Positions 16,065 through 25,125 of a stretch of 64,000 nt of DNA are shown one piece after another. The DNA lies in contig JAXMCI010000014.1 of NCBI GenBank assembly GCA_046349435.1, positions 1 through 64,000 of the forward strand, written 5' to 3'. The number at the start of each line of letters is the position of its first letter. Position 1 is the first letter of the stretch. Under the pieces are notes generated by a model, which made no database searches, had not been told where the DNA came from, and saw only the letters and a program-made list of their open reading frames with translations. Both the position numbers and the translations under genes were made by a program. This stretch comes from JAXMCI01 sp046349435 (lineage in GTDB: Bacteria > Pseudomonadota > Alphaproteobacteria > Dongiales > Dongiaceae).

Positions 16065-18185
16065 ATGCTGCTGCGCAGCCGTGTCGCGCTGATCGCGCTG
16101 GCCAGCGTCGTGCTGGCGACCGGCGGCGTCGCCGCCATCGCCTATCAGCGCGAGGCGCTGCTCCAGGAGTTCTTCATCGACCGCGCCACCGCCACCCGGA
16201 CCCGGCTGTGGGACACGGTGACCGAGGATGCGCTCTCCGACCTGGTCGTGCCGGCCAAGCAGGTGCAGGCCGATCACGACCTGGTCTCGACGCTGCGCGA
16301 CCGCGAGCTCGACGCCGCCGCCGTGGCCGCGGCGCGGCTCGAGCGGCGCGTCGGCGGGCGGGTCGACCTGTTCGAGATCTACGCCCGCGACGGGCAGATG
16401 ATCTATCCCGCGCCGTGGGACCAGGCGGCGCCGCGCGCCAAGCCCTCGCTCGATCCCGCGACGCTGGAGACTGTCATGTCCGGGCGCCGCACCCTGCGCG
16501 GCCTGGCGGTGAGCGGCCCGGACGGCGCGGCGGTCCTCGTCGCGCCGCTGCTCCACGGCCGCGGCGTGGTCGGCGTCGTCATGCTGGGCGTGCTGGTCGA
16601 GCGCATCGCCGAGGAGATGAAGCGGATCGTCAACAACGACTTCGTCCTGGTGACGCCGGACGGCGACTTCATCGGCGGCACCGACGCGGCCCTGTGGGCG
16701 CATCTGCGGCCGTTCTGGAACTCCAGCTCGGCCGACTCGCCGGCCGCCCATTTCGACGGCCGCTACTTCGTGATGATCGACGTGGCGCAGCGCGACCTGA
16801 TGGGCCGGCCGGCGGCCGAGCAGATCTCGATCGTCGACTACACCGAGACGCACCAGGGCCGGCTGCTGCTCAACAGCCTGCTGCTGCTCGGCATCCCGCT
16901 GCTCATCCTGGTCACCGTGGGATTCCTCTGGTTCTACCTGCGCCGCGCCTTCGCCAGCCTCGACCGGCCGCTCGAGGTGCTGCACCGGCTGGCCGAGGGC
17001 GACACCTCGATGCAGGTGCCGCCGCGCCGCCGCAAGGACGAGATCGGGCAGATCTTCGGCGCCGTCGAGAGCCTGCGGCGCAGCGTGCTGTCGCTCGACG
17101 AGCTGCGGCGCGCCCGGCGCGAGGCCCGGCTGCGCCAGCAGGGCCTGATCCGCCAGGAGATGACCGGCCTCGCCGGCATCCTCGACGAGGAGGGCCGCGC
17201 CGCGGTCATCGCCGAGCTCGCCGACCTCGAGGCCGCCGCCGCCGCGCCGTCCCCCGCCGGGCCCGCGCCCGCCGCACCGGAGGCGAGCGGCGAGGAGGAT
17301 GGCGGCGGCGAGGAGGAGGGCCTCGACGTCATGGCGGCCGCCTTCCAGACCATGGCGGAGCGGGTCCGCCACCAGCAGGTCGACCTCAAGCGGCTGGTCG
17401 CCGAGCTGCGCGAGGCGCTGAAGTCGCAGGGCGAGCTGGCGGCGCTGCACCAGGAGCTGGAGATCGCCCGCCGGCTGCAGCAATCGACCCTGCCCCAGTC
17501 GCTGCCCGACGGCGCCGCCTGCGACATCGCCGGCCGGATGGAGCCGGCCCAGGAGGTCGGCGGCGACTTCTACGACTTCTTCGTGCTGGAGGGCGGCCGC
17601 GTCGGGCTGGCCATCGCCGACGTCTCCGACAAGGGCGTGCCGGCCGCCTTCGTCACCGGCATCACCCGGGTGCTGCTGCGCGCCGCCGCCCGCCTGGCGC
17701 TGTCGCCGGCGGAGTGCCTGCACCAGCTCAACGAGCTGCTCTGGCAGGACAACCGGGTCGACGTCTTCGTCACCATGTTCTACGCCGTGCTCGACGGCGC
17801 CACCGGCCGGCTGGTCTACGCCAATGCCGGCCACTGCCCGCCCCGGCTGGTCGGCGCCGACGGCCGGGTCCGCCGCATCGAGCCGACCGGCGGCCTGGCG
17901 CTGGCGGTGCTGGGCGACATCGCCTATCGCGAGGAGAGCCTGACGCTCGCCCCCGGCGAGACGGTGGTCCTCTACACCGACGGCGTCACCGACGCGCTCG
18001 ACCCCGCCGGCGACCAGTTCGGCGAGCCGCGCATGGACGCGGTGCTGGCCGCCGCCGCCGGCGCCCCGCCCGACCGCCTGCTCGCCGCGCTGATGGACCG
18101 GGTCGGGCAGTTCGCCGCCGGCGCGCCGCGGGCCGACGACATCACCTGCCTGGCGCTGCGCTATCGCGGGCCGCCGGCGGCGTAG
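16065..18185 (+). CDS. Membrane-bound RsbU/BtrU-like PP2C (SpoIIE) phosphatase with HAMP domain
   Basis: A 706-aa protein. The N-terminal transmembrane helix (about residues 5-25) and a second one (VTVGFLWFYL, about 275-292) flank a periplasmic sensor region. A HAMP-like segment (LDRPLEVLHRLAEGDTSMQV) and a coiled coil follow, with an acidic Ala/Glu linker. The C-terminal 250 residues form the SpoIIE/PP2C domain: QEVGGDFYDFF, ADVSDKGVPAAF, YANAGHCPP, LYTDGVTDA and RADDITCLALRY, with the metal-binding Asp residues present. It should dephosphorylate the STAS antagonist in response to an outside signal. It follows the RsbW-like gene and is likely cotranscribed with sctC. Confidence 0.92.
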   Translation: MLLRSRVALIALASVVLATGGVAAIAYQREALLQEFFIDRATATRTRLWDTVTEDALSDLVVPAKQVQADHDLVSTLRDRELDAAAVAAARLERRVGGRVDLFEIYARDGQMIYPAPWDQAAPRAKPSLDPATLETVMSGRRTLRGLAVSGPDGAAVLVAPLLHGRGVVGVVMLGVLVERIAEEMKRIVNNDFVLVTPDGDFIGGTDAALWAHLRPFWNSSSADSPAAHFDGRYFVMIDVAQRDLMGRPAAEQISIVDYTETHQGRLLLNSLLLLGIPLLILVTVGFLWFYLRRAFASLDRPLEVLHRLAEGDTSMQVPPRRRKDEIGQIFGAVESLRRSVLSLDELRRARREARLRQQGLIRQEMTGLAGILDEEGRAAVIAELADLEAAAAAPSPAGPAPAAPEASGEEDGGGEEEGLDVMAAAFQTMAERVRHQQVDLKRLVAELREALKSQGELAALHQELEIARRLQQSTLPQSLPDGAACDIAGRMEPAQEVGGDFYDFFVLEGGRVGLAIADVSDKGVPAAFVTGITRVLLRAAARLALSPAECLHQLNELLWQDNRVDVFVTMFYAVLDGATGRLVYANAGHCPPRLVGADGRVRRIEPTGGLALAVLGDIAYREESLTLAPGETVVLYTDGVTDALDPAGDQFGEPRMDAVLAAAAGAPPDRLLAALMDRVGQFAAGAPRADDITCLALRYRGPPAA

Positions 18186-18196
18186 CGCCGGCGGCC

Positions 18197-19639
18197 TCAG
18201 TCGCGCATGTGCGCCAGCACGGTGCCCACCCGACGGGTGAGCCCGTTCGGCACGTCCGGGTTGTCGCGCAGCAGCGGAGTCAGCCCGCTGAGAAGGTCCC
18301 GCGCGGCCTGGCTGATGGGGATGCCGCCGGCCCGCGCTTGCCGGATGACATGCTGCTCGAGATGCATGTCGAAGCCGATGTTGTCCCAAGGCTCCTGCCC
18401 GCCCCCCGCCGTGAAGCGCACCGCCTCCAGGTCGAACGCCTTGAGCAGGGCGTTGGCGACCCGCTCGGCGCCGTCATCGGGCCCGTACTCGGACCGCAGC
18501 AGGCGATCGAACGTTGCGAGCCGCTGGTGGGACGGGGTCTCCGGCTGCGGCCCGTCCTCGGGCTCGACGCTCGCGCTCTCGTCCCCGGGCCGGTCGATGA
18601 GGTCGTCGAAATAGGCCCTGATCGCGCCGAGCAGCGGGCGCGGCACCAGGCCATCGGCCTCCAGGGCGGGGATCAGGCGGTCGCGGATGGTCATCGCCGC
18701 CTCGCTCGCGCTGCCCCCGTTCCACCCCTCGCGGATGTCGACCATCGTGTCCAGCATCTCCTTCAGGGCCCGGGCGTCGGTGGCGCTGCCCGCGTCGAAA
18801 TCGCCGAACCGCTGCCGCAGCGCGCCGACCTGGGTGCCGGCCTCCATCGCCTCGGCCTTCGCCAGCATCTCGCGCAGCTGGGCGCCCGTCAGCGGCCGGT
18901 TGGCCGAGGACAGGATCAGGGGATCGGCCCGGCCCTGCAGGATCTTGTCGAGCCGCTCGCGGGCGTTCTTATCGCCCGCGGCGAGGCTGGCCGGGTCCTC
19001 CTCCTTGCCGTCGACGGCGAGGAACACGGACCGCGCGATCCCCTCGCCATAGATCACCGCCAGCGCCTTGTAGACCATCCGCTTCGATTCGATGTAGGCG
19101 CCCTGGTCGTCGGTCGCGCCCAGCTCGCGCAGCGCCCGCCCGCCGACGCCGCCCTCGGTGGCGGTCAGCCCGCCCTGGCCGTCGCTGGCGATCTCGAGGT
19201 CGTCATGCAGCGCCAGCGCCTCCAGCCGGGCCAGGCTCAGAGTAATGTTGTAGTGGGTGCCGCTCCGCTCGATCTCGGCGCGCTCGATCATCCGGCTGAT
19301 CTGGCGCCCGGTGAGCGGGTGGTCGACGCTCGATACGACGTGCCCGCGCTCGTCCAGCCGCCCGGCGCCGGCGACGAAGGCCTTGCGGGCGACGTCGAGG
19401 CCGTACTCCTTCACCAGGGCGTCGAAGACGGCCCGCTTGGCGTCGCCGTACTCCGCCTTCTTCTGGCTGCGGTCCTCGTCGCCGAAATTGACCTTCAGGT
19501 TGCGCACCAGCCGGCCGCCCCAGCTGCCCTCGCGCGTCTCGATGTGGCGCTGGGCGCCCTGGCCGGTGGCCCTGAGCTCGGCATCGCCGAGCTTGGCGAA
19601 GCGGTTGAGGTCGGTGAGCGTCAGGTTGATGTCCGGCAT
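18197..19639 (-). CDS. A-module family protein 1 (candidate T3S effector, two A modules)
   Basis: A 480-aa soluble protein with no known domain that I recognise. It holds two copies of a roughly 110-residue module found in four other proteins here. The first (residues 9-122) has GSWGGRLVRNLK, AKRAVFDALVKEYG, KAFVAGAGRL and DHPLTGRQISRM. The second (about 136-264) is degenerate, with GGVGGRALREL, YKALAVIYGEG and NRPLTGAQLREM. The C-terminus ends with a NPDVPNGLTRRV segment that recurs in protein 2. No signal peptide or transmembrane segment is seen. The start ATG 19639 matches the N-termini of its paralogs. It lies 107 bases after protein 2 on the same strand. An effector role is inferred from location and from the A module shared with a SopB-like effector. 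Confidence 0.75.
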   Translation of the reverse strand: MPDINLTLTDLNRFAKLGDAELRATGQGAQRHIETREGSWGGRLVRNLKVNFGDEDRSQKKAEYGDAKRAVFDALVKEYGLDVARKAFVAGAGRLDERGHVVSSVDHPLTGRQISRMIERAEIERSGTHYNITLSLARLEALALHDDLEIASDGQGGLTATEGGVGGRALRELGATDDQGAYIESKRMVYKALAVIYGEGIARSVFLAVDGKEEDPASLAAGDKNARERLDKILQGRADPLILSSANRPLTGAQLREMLAKAEAMEAGTQVGALRQRFGDFDAGSATDARALKEMLDTMVDIREGWNGGSASEAAMTIRDRLIPALEADGLVPRPLLGAIRAYFDDLIDRPGDESASVEPEDGPQPETPSHQRLATFDRLLRSEYGPDDGAERVANALLKAFDLEAVRFTAGGGQEPWDNIGFDMHLEQHVIRQARAGGIPISQAARDLLSGLTPLLRDNPDVPNGLTRRVGTVLAHMRD

Positions 19640-19746
19640 CGCTGGCCTCCGCGGGCGCGGCTCGCAGGGCCGCCTCCGGAAAGATGAACCCTTCGCGCAC
19701 CTGCGGCAATCGGTCCGACGGCCGGCCGCGGCAGGCGCCCGGCGCC

Positions 19747-22227
19747 CTAGCCGCCGATCGGGCGCTCGAGATGGAGCTGCGCGGTCGCCCGGATCGGCTC
19801 GGGCAGCCGGCCCTCCCAACCAGGCTGCCGCAGCGTCGCCAGCGGGATCTGCAGCACCAGATCGGCCTCGATGCGGTCGGTCTCCGGGTCGAGCGCCAGC
19901 TCTTCCTTGTCGCCGGCCCCGAGCAGGCTCTGCAGGTGCCGCACCTCGCGATAGGAAATCTCGATCGCCTCCCGGCCCTCGTCGTCCCGCACCCGCCGGG
20001 CCTCGATCTGCAGCTCGTCCCGGCTGCGGTCGGCGAGCAGCTCGCGCCCGTCGCCGGCCATGTCGCGGAGCGAGTCGAGGACCAGCTGCCCCGGGATGTC
20101 CCGCGTCAGCAGCCTGGAGAGGTTCTGCATCGCCGTCTCGTCGGCCTGCCGGTCGCCGCCGCCCACCAGCGTCCGCAGGCGCTCGGCCGCGGTGTCGGGC
20201 GTCAGCCCCTGCGAGCCGCCGCGGGGCGTCCGGACCGTGATGAGCTCGGCGTCGCGCACGCAGCCCCGTCCGACCCCGTAGGTCCCATTGAGCGTCTTCT
20301 CCATCTCCTTGCCGACCTGGTCGCCGAGCACGACACGGTCGAGCGCCTGCTCCCGGTCGGCCACCCAGCGGCCGTCGCGCTGCTCGTAGAGTCCGGCCAG
20401 GCGCTGCTCCTGCCGGGACAGGGTCACCGACTCCGCCTCGGACTCGCCCAGCCGCGCCGCGAGCCAGCCGCCGAGCCGGTCCATCGGGATCCGCGCCTCG
20501 CGCTGGCCGGGATCGAGCACGTCGACGGTCCCGGCATCCTTCGGGTCGACATGGAGGTGGATGCTCTCGCCGTCCCCGATGTCGAGCGACCAGAAGTAAT
20601 GGCCGGGCGCGTCGGCCTCGTCCTGCAGCCTGATCTCGCGGGCCATCTGGCCGGCGATGTCGCTGCAGGGCAGCACGCCGTCCTCGCCCCGGTCGAAGGC
20701 GCGGCCGTCGGGCTGGCGGACCAGCGCGCCCTCCGGTGCGCCGGTCCGCCGCGCCCAGTCCTCGGGCGAGGCGTGCCGCGGCGCGCCGCTGCGGTCATAG
20801 CGGGAAACCTCGGCCTCGGCATGCTCCAGCATTCGCCGTACCTGCGCGCCGGTCAGCGGGTGGTCGCGCGAGGATTCGATGCCGCCGCCTTCGCGCGCCC
20901 GGCCGGCCCCGGCGAGGAAGGCGCGCTCGGCCAGCTCCGGGCCGTAGACCTGCTTGAGCGCGTTCAGCACCCAGTTCTTGGCGCCGGAATATTCCGTCCG
21001 GCCCTCGCGCGCGCCCTCCGGTCCGAAGGCGATCTTCAGGTTGCGCGCGATCCGGCCGCCGAGCGACCCGGCCTTGGTGGTCACCCCGTCGGGGCCGCCG
21101 ATCAGCTCGCGGTCGCCGCTGCCGGCCAGCCCCTCGAGCTGCTGCCTCAGGGTCGGCGGCCGGGCGGCCAGCTCGCGGTCGACCTCGCGCAGCGCGGCGA
21201 CCATCTTCAGGGTCAGCGCCTGCGGCACGTCGGGATCCTTGGCGAGGCCCAGGGTGACCGCCCGGTGGAAGGCGGCGAAGGCGTCGGGGCCCTCGGCCTC
21301 GATCAGCCGCACGGCCTCTTGCTGCAGGATCCCCGGCAGGCCGTCCGAGGCGTCCCAGGCCGGGCGCTCCCCCTCCGGGTCCATCAGCCAGCCGACCAGC
21401 TCGCCGCCCTCCTGCTGGCCGAAGCAGCTCTTCAGCGCATGGATGAAGCGTCCGGCCGGGTCCTCCGGCGCGTCGAGATTGCCGGGATCGCGCAGGATCT
21501 CCTCCAGCCGCTCCTCCGCGTCCCTCATCGACTCCAGCCGCGGCGGCGGCTCGCCCTCGCCCTCGGGCACCGTGGCCCCGGACAGCGCCCGCAGCTCGCG
21601 CGCGACGGCGACGGTGAGGTCGGGCGGGACGTTCGGGTCGCGGGCGAGCAGCGGGATGACCTGCCGCCCGAGCTCCTCGGCCGCCTCCGCCTCGGTGATG
21701 CCGCTGTGCTCGGCCAGCGTCTCGACCCGCTCCTGCAGCTCGTCGCGCAGCGCCTCGCCATTCCATCGCGCCCCATCGCCGCGGCGCGGCCAGGCGACGC
21801 TGCCGTCCTCCTGCGGCTGCCCGAGCTCCTCCTTGATCCAGCCCGTCAGCTCCTTCGCGGCCTCGCGCTCGGCCGCCTGCAGCATCTTCTCGATCTGCCG
21901 GCCGGTCAGCGGGTGGTTCATCGAGGACTCGACGTTGCCCTGCTCGTTCAGGTGGCCGGCGCCGGCGACGAAGGCGCTCTTGGCGATCTCCGGCCCGTAG
22001 GCTCTGGAGAGCGCCTGGAAGACCGCGTTCTTGGCCGCTTCGTTGCCCGCCATCTTCTCGGAGCGGTCTACCCCGACGGCGATCTTGAGGTTGCGCACGG
22101 CACGGCCGCGCCACGAGCCTTCGCGCATCTCGGCCTGCAGGTCGTCGCCCTCGCCGGAGACCCGCAGCTCGTGGTCGGCCTGCACCGCGAACCCGCGGAG
22201 ATCCTGCACTGACAGCTCGAGCGGCAT
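19747..22227 (-). CDS. A-module family protein 2 (candidate T3S effector, A-A-B-C layout)
   Basis: An 826-aa soluble protein. A module 1 covers about residues 6-120 (GSWRGRAVRNLKI, AFVAGAGHL, NHPLTGRQIEKM) and A module 2 about 360-472 (GSLGGRIARNLKIAFG, AFLAGAGRA, DHPLTGAQVRRM). Between them, two helical stretches repeat the motif DPNVPPDLT and DPDVPQALT. A beta-rich B module lies at about 515-590 (YFWSLDIGDG, MDRLGGWLAARLGE). The C module follows from about 700, ending DRIEADLVLQIPLATL. ATG 22227 is preferred because GGGAG lies eight bases upstream; a GTG at 22236 is possible. It diverges from the SopB-like gene across 188 bp. Effector function is inferred. Confidence 0.75.
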   Translation of the reverse strand: MPLELSVQDLRGFAVQADHELRVSGEGDDLQAEMREGSWRGRAVRNLKIAVGVDRSEKMAGNEAAKNAVFQALSRAYGPEIAKSAFVAGAGHLNEQGNVESSMNHPLTGRQIEKMLQAAEREAAKELTGWIKEELGQPQEDGSVAWPRRGDGARWNGEALRDELQERVETLAEHSGITEAEAAEELGRQVIPLLARDPNVPPDLTVAVARELRALSGATVPEGEGEPPPRLESMRDAEERLEEILRDPGNLDAPEDPAGRFIHALKSCFGQQEGGELVGWLMDPEGERPAWDASDGLPGILQQEAVRLIEAEGPDAFAAFHRAVTLGLAKDPDVPQALTLKMVAALREVDRELAARPPTLRQQLEGLAGSGDRELIGGPDGVTTKAGSLGGRIARNLKIAFGPEGAREGRTEYSGAKNWVLNALKQVYGPELAERAFLAGAGRAREGGGIESSRDHPLTGAQVRRMLEHAEAEVSRYDRSGAPRHASPEDWARRTGAPEGALVRQPDGRAFDRGEDGVLPCSDIAGQMAREIRLQDEADAPGHYFWSLDIGDGESIHLHVDPKDAGTVDVLDPGQREARIPMDRLGGWLAARLGESEAESVTLSRQEQRLAGLYEQRDGRWVADREQALDRVVLGDQVGKEMEKTLNGTYGVGRGCVRDAELITVRTPRGGSQGLTPDTAAERLRTLVGGGDRQADETAMQNLSRLLTRDIPGQLVLDSLRDMAGDGRELLADRSRDELQIEARRVRDDEGREAIEISYREVRHLQSLLGAGDKEELALDPETDRIEADLVLQIPLATLRQPGWEGRLPEPIRATAQLHLERPIGG

Positions 22228-22415
22228 GGCCCACACTCCCCATCGCGCGACGGCGCTTTTGCCGGGATTTTACACCGGATCGCGCGAGCGCGCATCGCCG
22301 GCCTCATGTTGTCCGGCGGTCGCGGAACTGTTATTTTGCAACGGTTTGGTGTGGGTGCGGCGCGCGCTGCAAGCGCTGTCGCCGCAGGCGATCCGGTCCG
22401 GGCGAGGAGAGGGGC

Positions 22416-25103
22416 ATGGCGATCGGCATCGAGAACTTTCGCGAGGTCGGGACCTTCTCGGGCCGGGTCACCCTCGGCCAGACGCCGGAGGGCAAGGCCG
22501 CGCTGGTCGCCACGAAAGGCGGCCTGCTCGGCAAGATCGCCGACTGGATCCAGCCCGAGCATACGCCGCAGCAACGGCTCGACCAGAACCGCCAGGTGCG
22601 GCAGGCCTTCTACGACTCGCTCGTGAAGTCGATGGGGCAGGATCTTGCCGACCGGGTGCTGCGGCGCACGCTGGGGGTCGATGGCGTCGGTTTCCTCGCC
22701 TCGCCCCGCAGCCTGCACGCATCGCAGATCCGGCAGGTGATGAGCGGGGCCGGCGAGATGTTCCGGCTGAACTACCAGCAGAACCAGCGCAGCGTCGAGC
22801 GCTTCATGGCCAATGGTCTCGACCAGGCGGTCTTTCTCGAGACCGGGACGGAGCCCGACCTGCGCGGCGCGCCGGATCTCAAGGAGGCGTTCCGCAACCT
22901 CGTCGAGATCGATCCGGACCTGAAGACCGGACGCTTCAGCGACGGCGACCTGCGCAGCCTCGCGCAGCAGGCCGCCAGGGACTGCGTCGCCGCGCGCGAG
23001 CGCAGGTTCGACTCGCAGTACCCGGAGCTGGCGAAGCTGGAGAACGGCCACCGCCACGATGCCGGCAGCTGGTTCGAGGCGATGCGGGGCGACATCCAGG
23101 GCTCGGCGCTCGACGGGCCCGGCAAGGTCGCCGCCCGGGCGGCGCTCGACGACATCGAGAGCACCAGGGCCCTTCGCGGCGAGACCCGGTTCGATCCGGA
23201 GAGGGCGTTGGCCCAGCAGGACGAGATCGCCGGGCACCGCGATCGGCTCGAGGCCCACCGCGGCCGCATCGAGTCGATGCTCGCCCTGATGGTCGAGGAC
23301 AGCCCCGAGCGCACCATGCTGGAGGCGCTGTCGGACGAGCTCACGCACCAGATGGACCAGCTGAACGCCAAGCTCGAGATCATCGACCAGTACCGGCAAT
23401 CCGATCCGCTCTCCGCCAAGGCGGTCGCCTACGACAAGCTGGTCTGGGCGCAGTCTTCCCTCCTGGCGCTGGAGGATGCCCAGGCGCAGCTCTCGACGAT
23501 GTACGCGGATCTGCCGGACGGGTCGCAGCGGAAGCAACTGGTGTCCGAGGCCCTGGAGAAGCTGAAGACGGTGGTGCCGGAGGAGCACGAGCGCGTGCTC
23601 GCCGCCCGCGAGAGCTGGCAGCAGGCGAGCCTGGACCGGCCCGAGGACGCCACGACCCAGATCAAGCAGCACAAGAAGGACGAGATCGCCCGGCTGGAAG
23701 CGACGCTGGAGCACCTGCGGATCATCCTGCCGTGGCAGCATCTCACCGAAGGCCGCGCGGAATCGCGCCTCAACGAGATGCGCGTCAAGGCGCTCGACAC
23801 CGCCCAGGACTGGCACGTCATCGACCGCAAGTTCACCGTCGAGCGCGACGGCGCGACCTCGACTTGGCGTGCCGTCATCACGCCCTTCAGCCAGATCGAC
23901 GGCGTGGTCGGCGAGCGCTACCGCGCGGAGGGGCGCGGCGGCGTCAGCGCCGGCAACCGGCACGAGCCCGAGCATGCGCGCAACGGCATGCACGCCGTGC
24001 TCTACCGCGTCGGCGAGGACGGCACCGAGACCAAGGTCACCGAGGAGTTCGGCTTCGGCGTGGTCGATGCCTGGAAGATCAAGGACAAGGACGCGCGCGA
24101 GCAGGCGGCGCTGAACGGCGCCAAGGAGGTGCTGACCGCGATCATGGACGTCAACGAGGACTTCCAGGCGCGCGCCATCGAGAACCAGCAGCAGGGCCGC
24201 CCGCCGAGCAAGCTGGTGCATGTCGACCTCAACCTGATAACCGCCGACAGCACGATCCGCGGCAAGCTGAGCGAGGACTACAACGAGGCCGGCTTCACCC
24301 GGAGCGAGTTCGATGCCTTCGCCGCCCACGACGGCGTGCAGCAGCTGCCGACCAAGGACGGCGGCACCGTGCCCGTCGAGGTCGAGAGCATCACCTTCTC
24401 CTTCGGCGTCAACGCGCTCGCCATGGGGACGGGGGGCATCCTGAAGGGGTCGCTGGTCACCGAGGGCCAGCGCTGGGACGCCGTCGAGGCGCACGACAAG
24501 GCCAACCTGGAGAAGCTGCTGGGCGACCTGCAGCCCGGCATGGCGCCCGGCGGCCATGTCGGCCGCATCGTCGACCGGCTGCGCGAGCGCGCCGACGCGC
24601 CCGACACCGGCGCGACGGAAAAGCGCGACATCGAGCGGCTGATCGGCCGCATCCAGCGGCAGGTCGACGAGACCCGCGAGCTCTACGTCAGCGGCGACTA
24701 CAAGCGCGGCATCGACGATGCCTACAAGATGGTGCGCCAGATCGGCATGGTCTGCGACCTCGCCAGCGACGCGCTCAAGGCGCTCGACGACCAGGACATG
24801 CTGATCGCCAAGTCGGCGCACTGCAAGAGCAACAAGGACCGCGGCGGGATGTCCCGCGTCGAGAGCTGGTCGGCGGCGATCATCGGCGCGCTCGGCGGCA
24901 ACGTCGAGCCGAAGAAGGGGTTCGAGAACCCCGAGGACCAGCGGATCTACGATATCGTGGCGACCAGCTCCGGCCAGGTCGAGGTGCAGACCTACAACAC
25001 CGGCCTCGGCGGCAGCAAGAACGCCAAGGAGGCGAAGAGCCGCTTCGGCGACGAGGGCGCCCTGGGCTATGCCAAGGGCATGTCCAGCTTCGCCGAGGCC
25101 TGA
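22416..25103 (+). CDS. SopB/SigD/IpgD-family inositol phosphate phosphatase effector
   Basis: An 895-aa protein longer than SopB (561 aa). The C-terminal part carries the two SopB signatures: SFGVNALAM at residues 662-670 (SopB NVGVNELAL) and the phosphatase loop CKSNKDRGGM from Cys803 to Met812 (SopB CKSGKDRTGM), so the CX5R pair Cys803/Arg809 is intact. Also shared are GAKEVLTAIMDV, APGGHVGRIVDRL and the late GQVEVQTYNTGLGG. The central region is a long coiled coil. Residues 1-114 look like a divergent copy of the A module (GGLLGKIADWI, RQAFYDSLVKSMG, HASQIRQVM). In enterics these enzymes act on host phosphoinositides after injection. The start has GAGGAGAGG upstream. Its chaperone gene follows. 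Confidence 0.88.
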   Translation: MAIGIENFREVGTFSGRVTLGQTPEGKAALVATKGGLLGKIADWIQPEHTPQQRLDQNRQVRQAFYDSLVKSMGQDLADRVLRRTLGVDGVGFLASPRSLHASQIRQVMSGAGEMFRLNYQQNQRSVERFMANGLDQAVFLETGTEPDLRGAPDLKEAFRNLVEIDPDLKTGRFSDGDLRSLAQQAARDCVAARERRFDSQYPELAKLENGHRHDAGSWFEAMRGDIQGSALDGPGKVAARAALDDIESTRALRGETRFDPERALAQQDEIAGHRDRLEAHRGRIESMLALMVEDSPERTMLEALSDELTHQMDQLNAKLEIIDQYRQSDPLSAKAVAYDKLVWAQSSLLALEDAQAQLSTMYADLPDGSQRKQLVSEALEKLKTVVPEEHERVLAARESWQQASLDRPEDATTQIKQHKKDEIARLEATLEHLRIILPWQHLTEGRAESRLNEMRVKALDTAQDWHVIDRKFTVERDGATSTWRAVITPFSQIDGVVGERYRAEGRGGVSAGNRHEPEHARNGMHAVLYRVGEDGTETKVTEEFGFGVVDAWKIKDKDAREQAALNGAKEVLTAIMDVNEDFQARAIENQQQGRPPSKLVHVDLNLITADSTIRGKLSEDYNEAGFTRSEFDAFAAHDGVQQLPTKDGGTVPVEVESITFSFGVNALAMGTGGILKGSLVTEGQRWDAVEAHDKANLEKLLGDLQPGMAPGGHVGRIVDRLRERADAPDTGATEKRDIERLIGRIQRQVDETRELYVSGDYKRGIDDAYKMVRQIGMVCDLASDALKALDDQDMLIAKSAHCKSNKDRGGMSRVESWSAAIIGALGGNVEPKKGFENPEDQRIYDIVATSSGQVEVQTYNTGLGGSKNAKEAKSRFGDEGALGYAKGMSSFAEA

Positions 25104-25125
25104 GCGCCGCGAAGGGAGTGAATCG

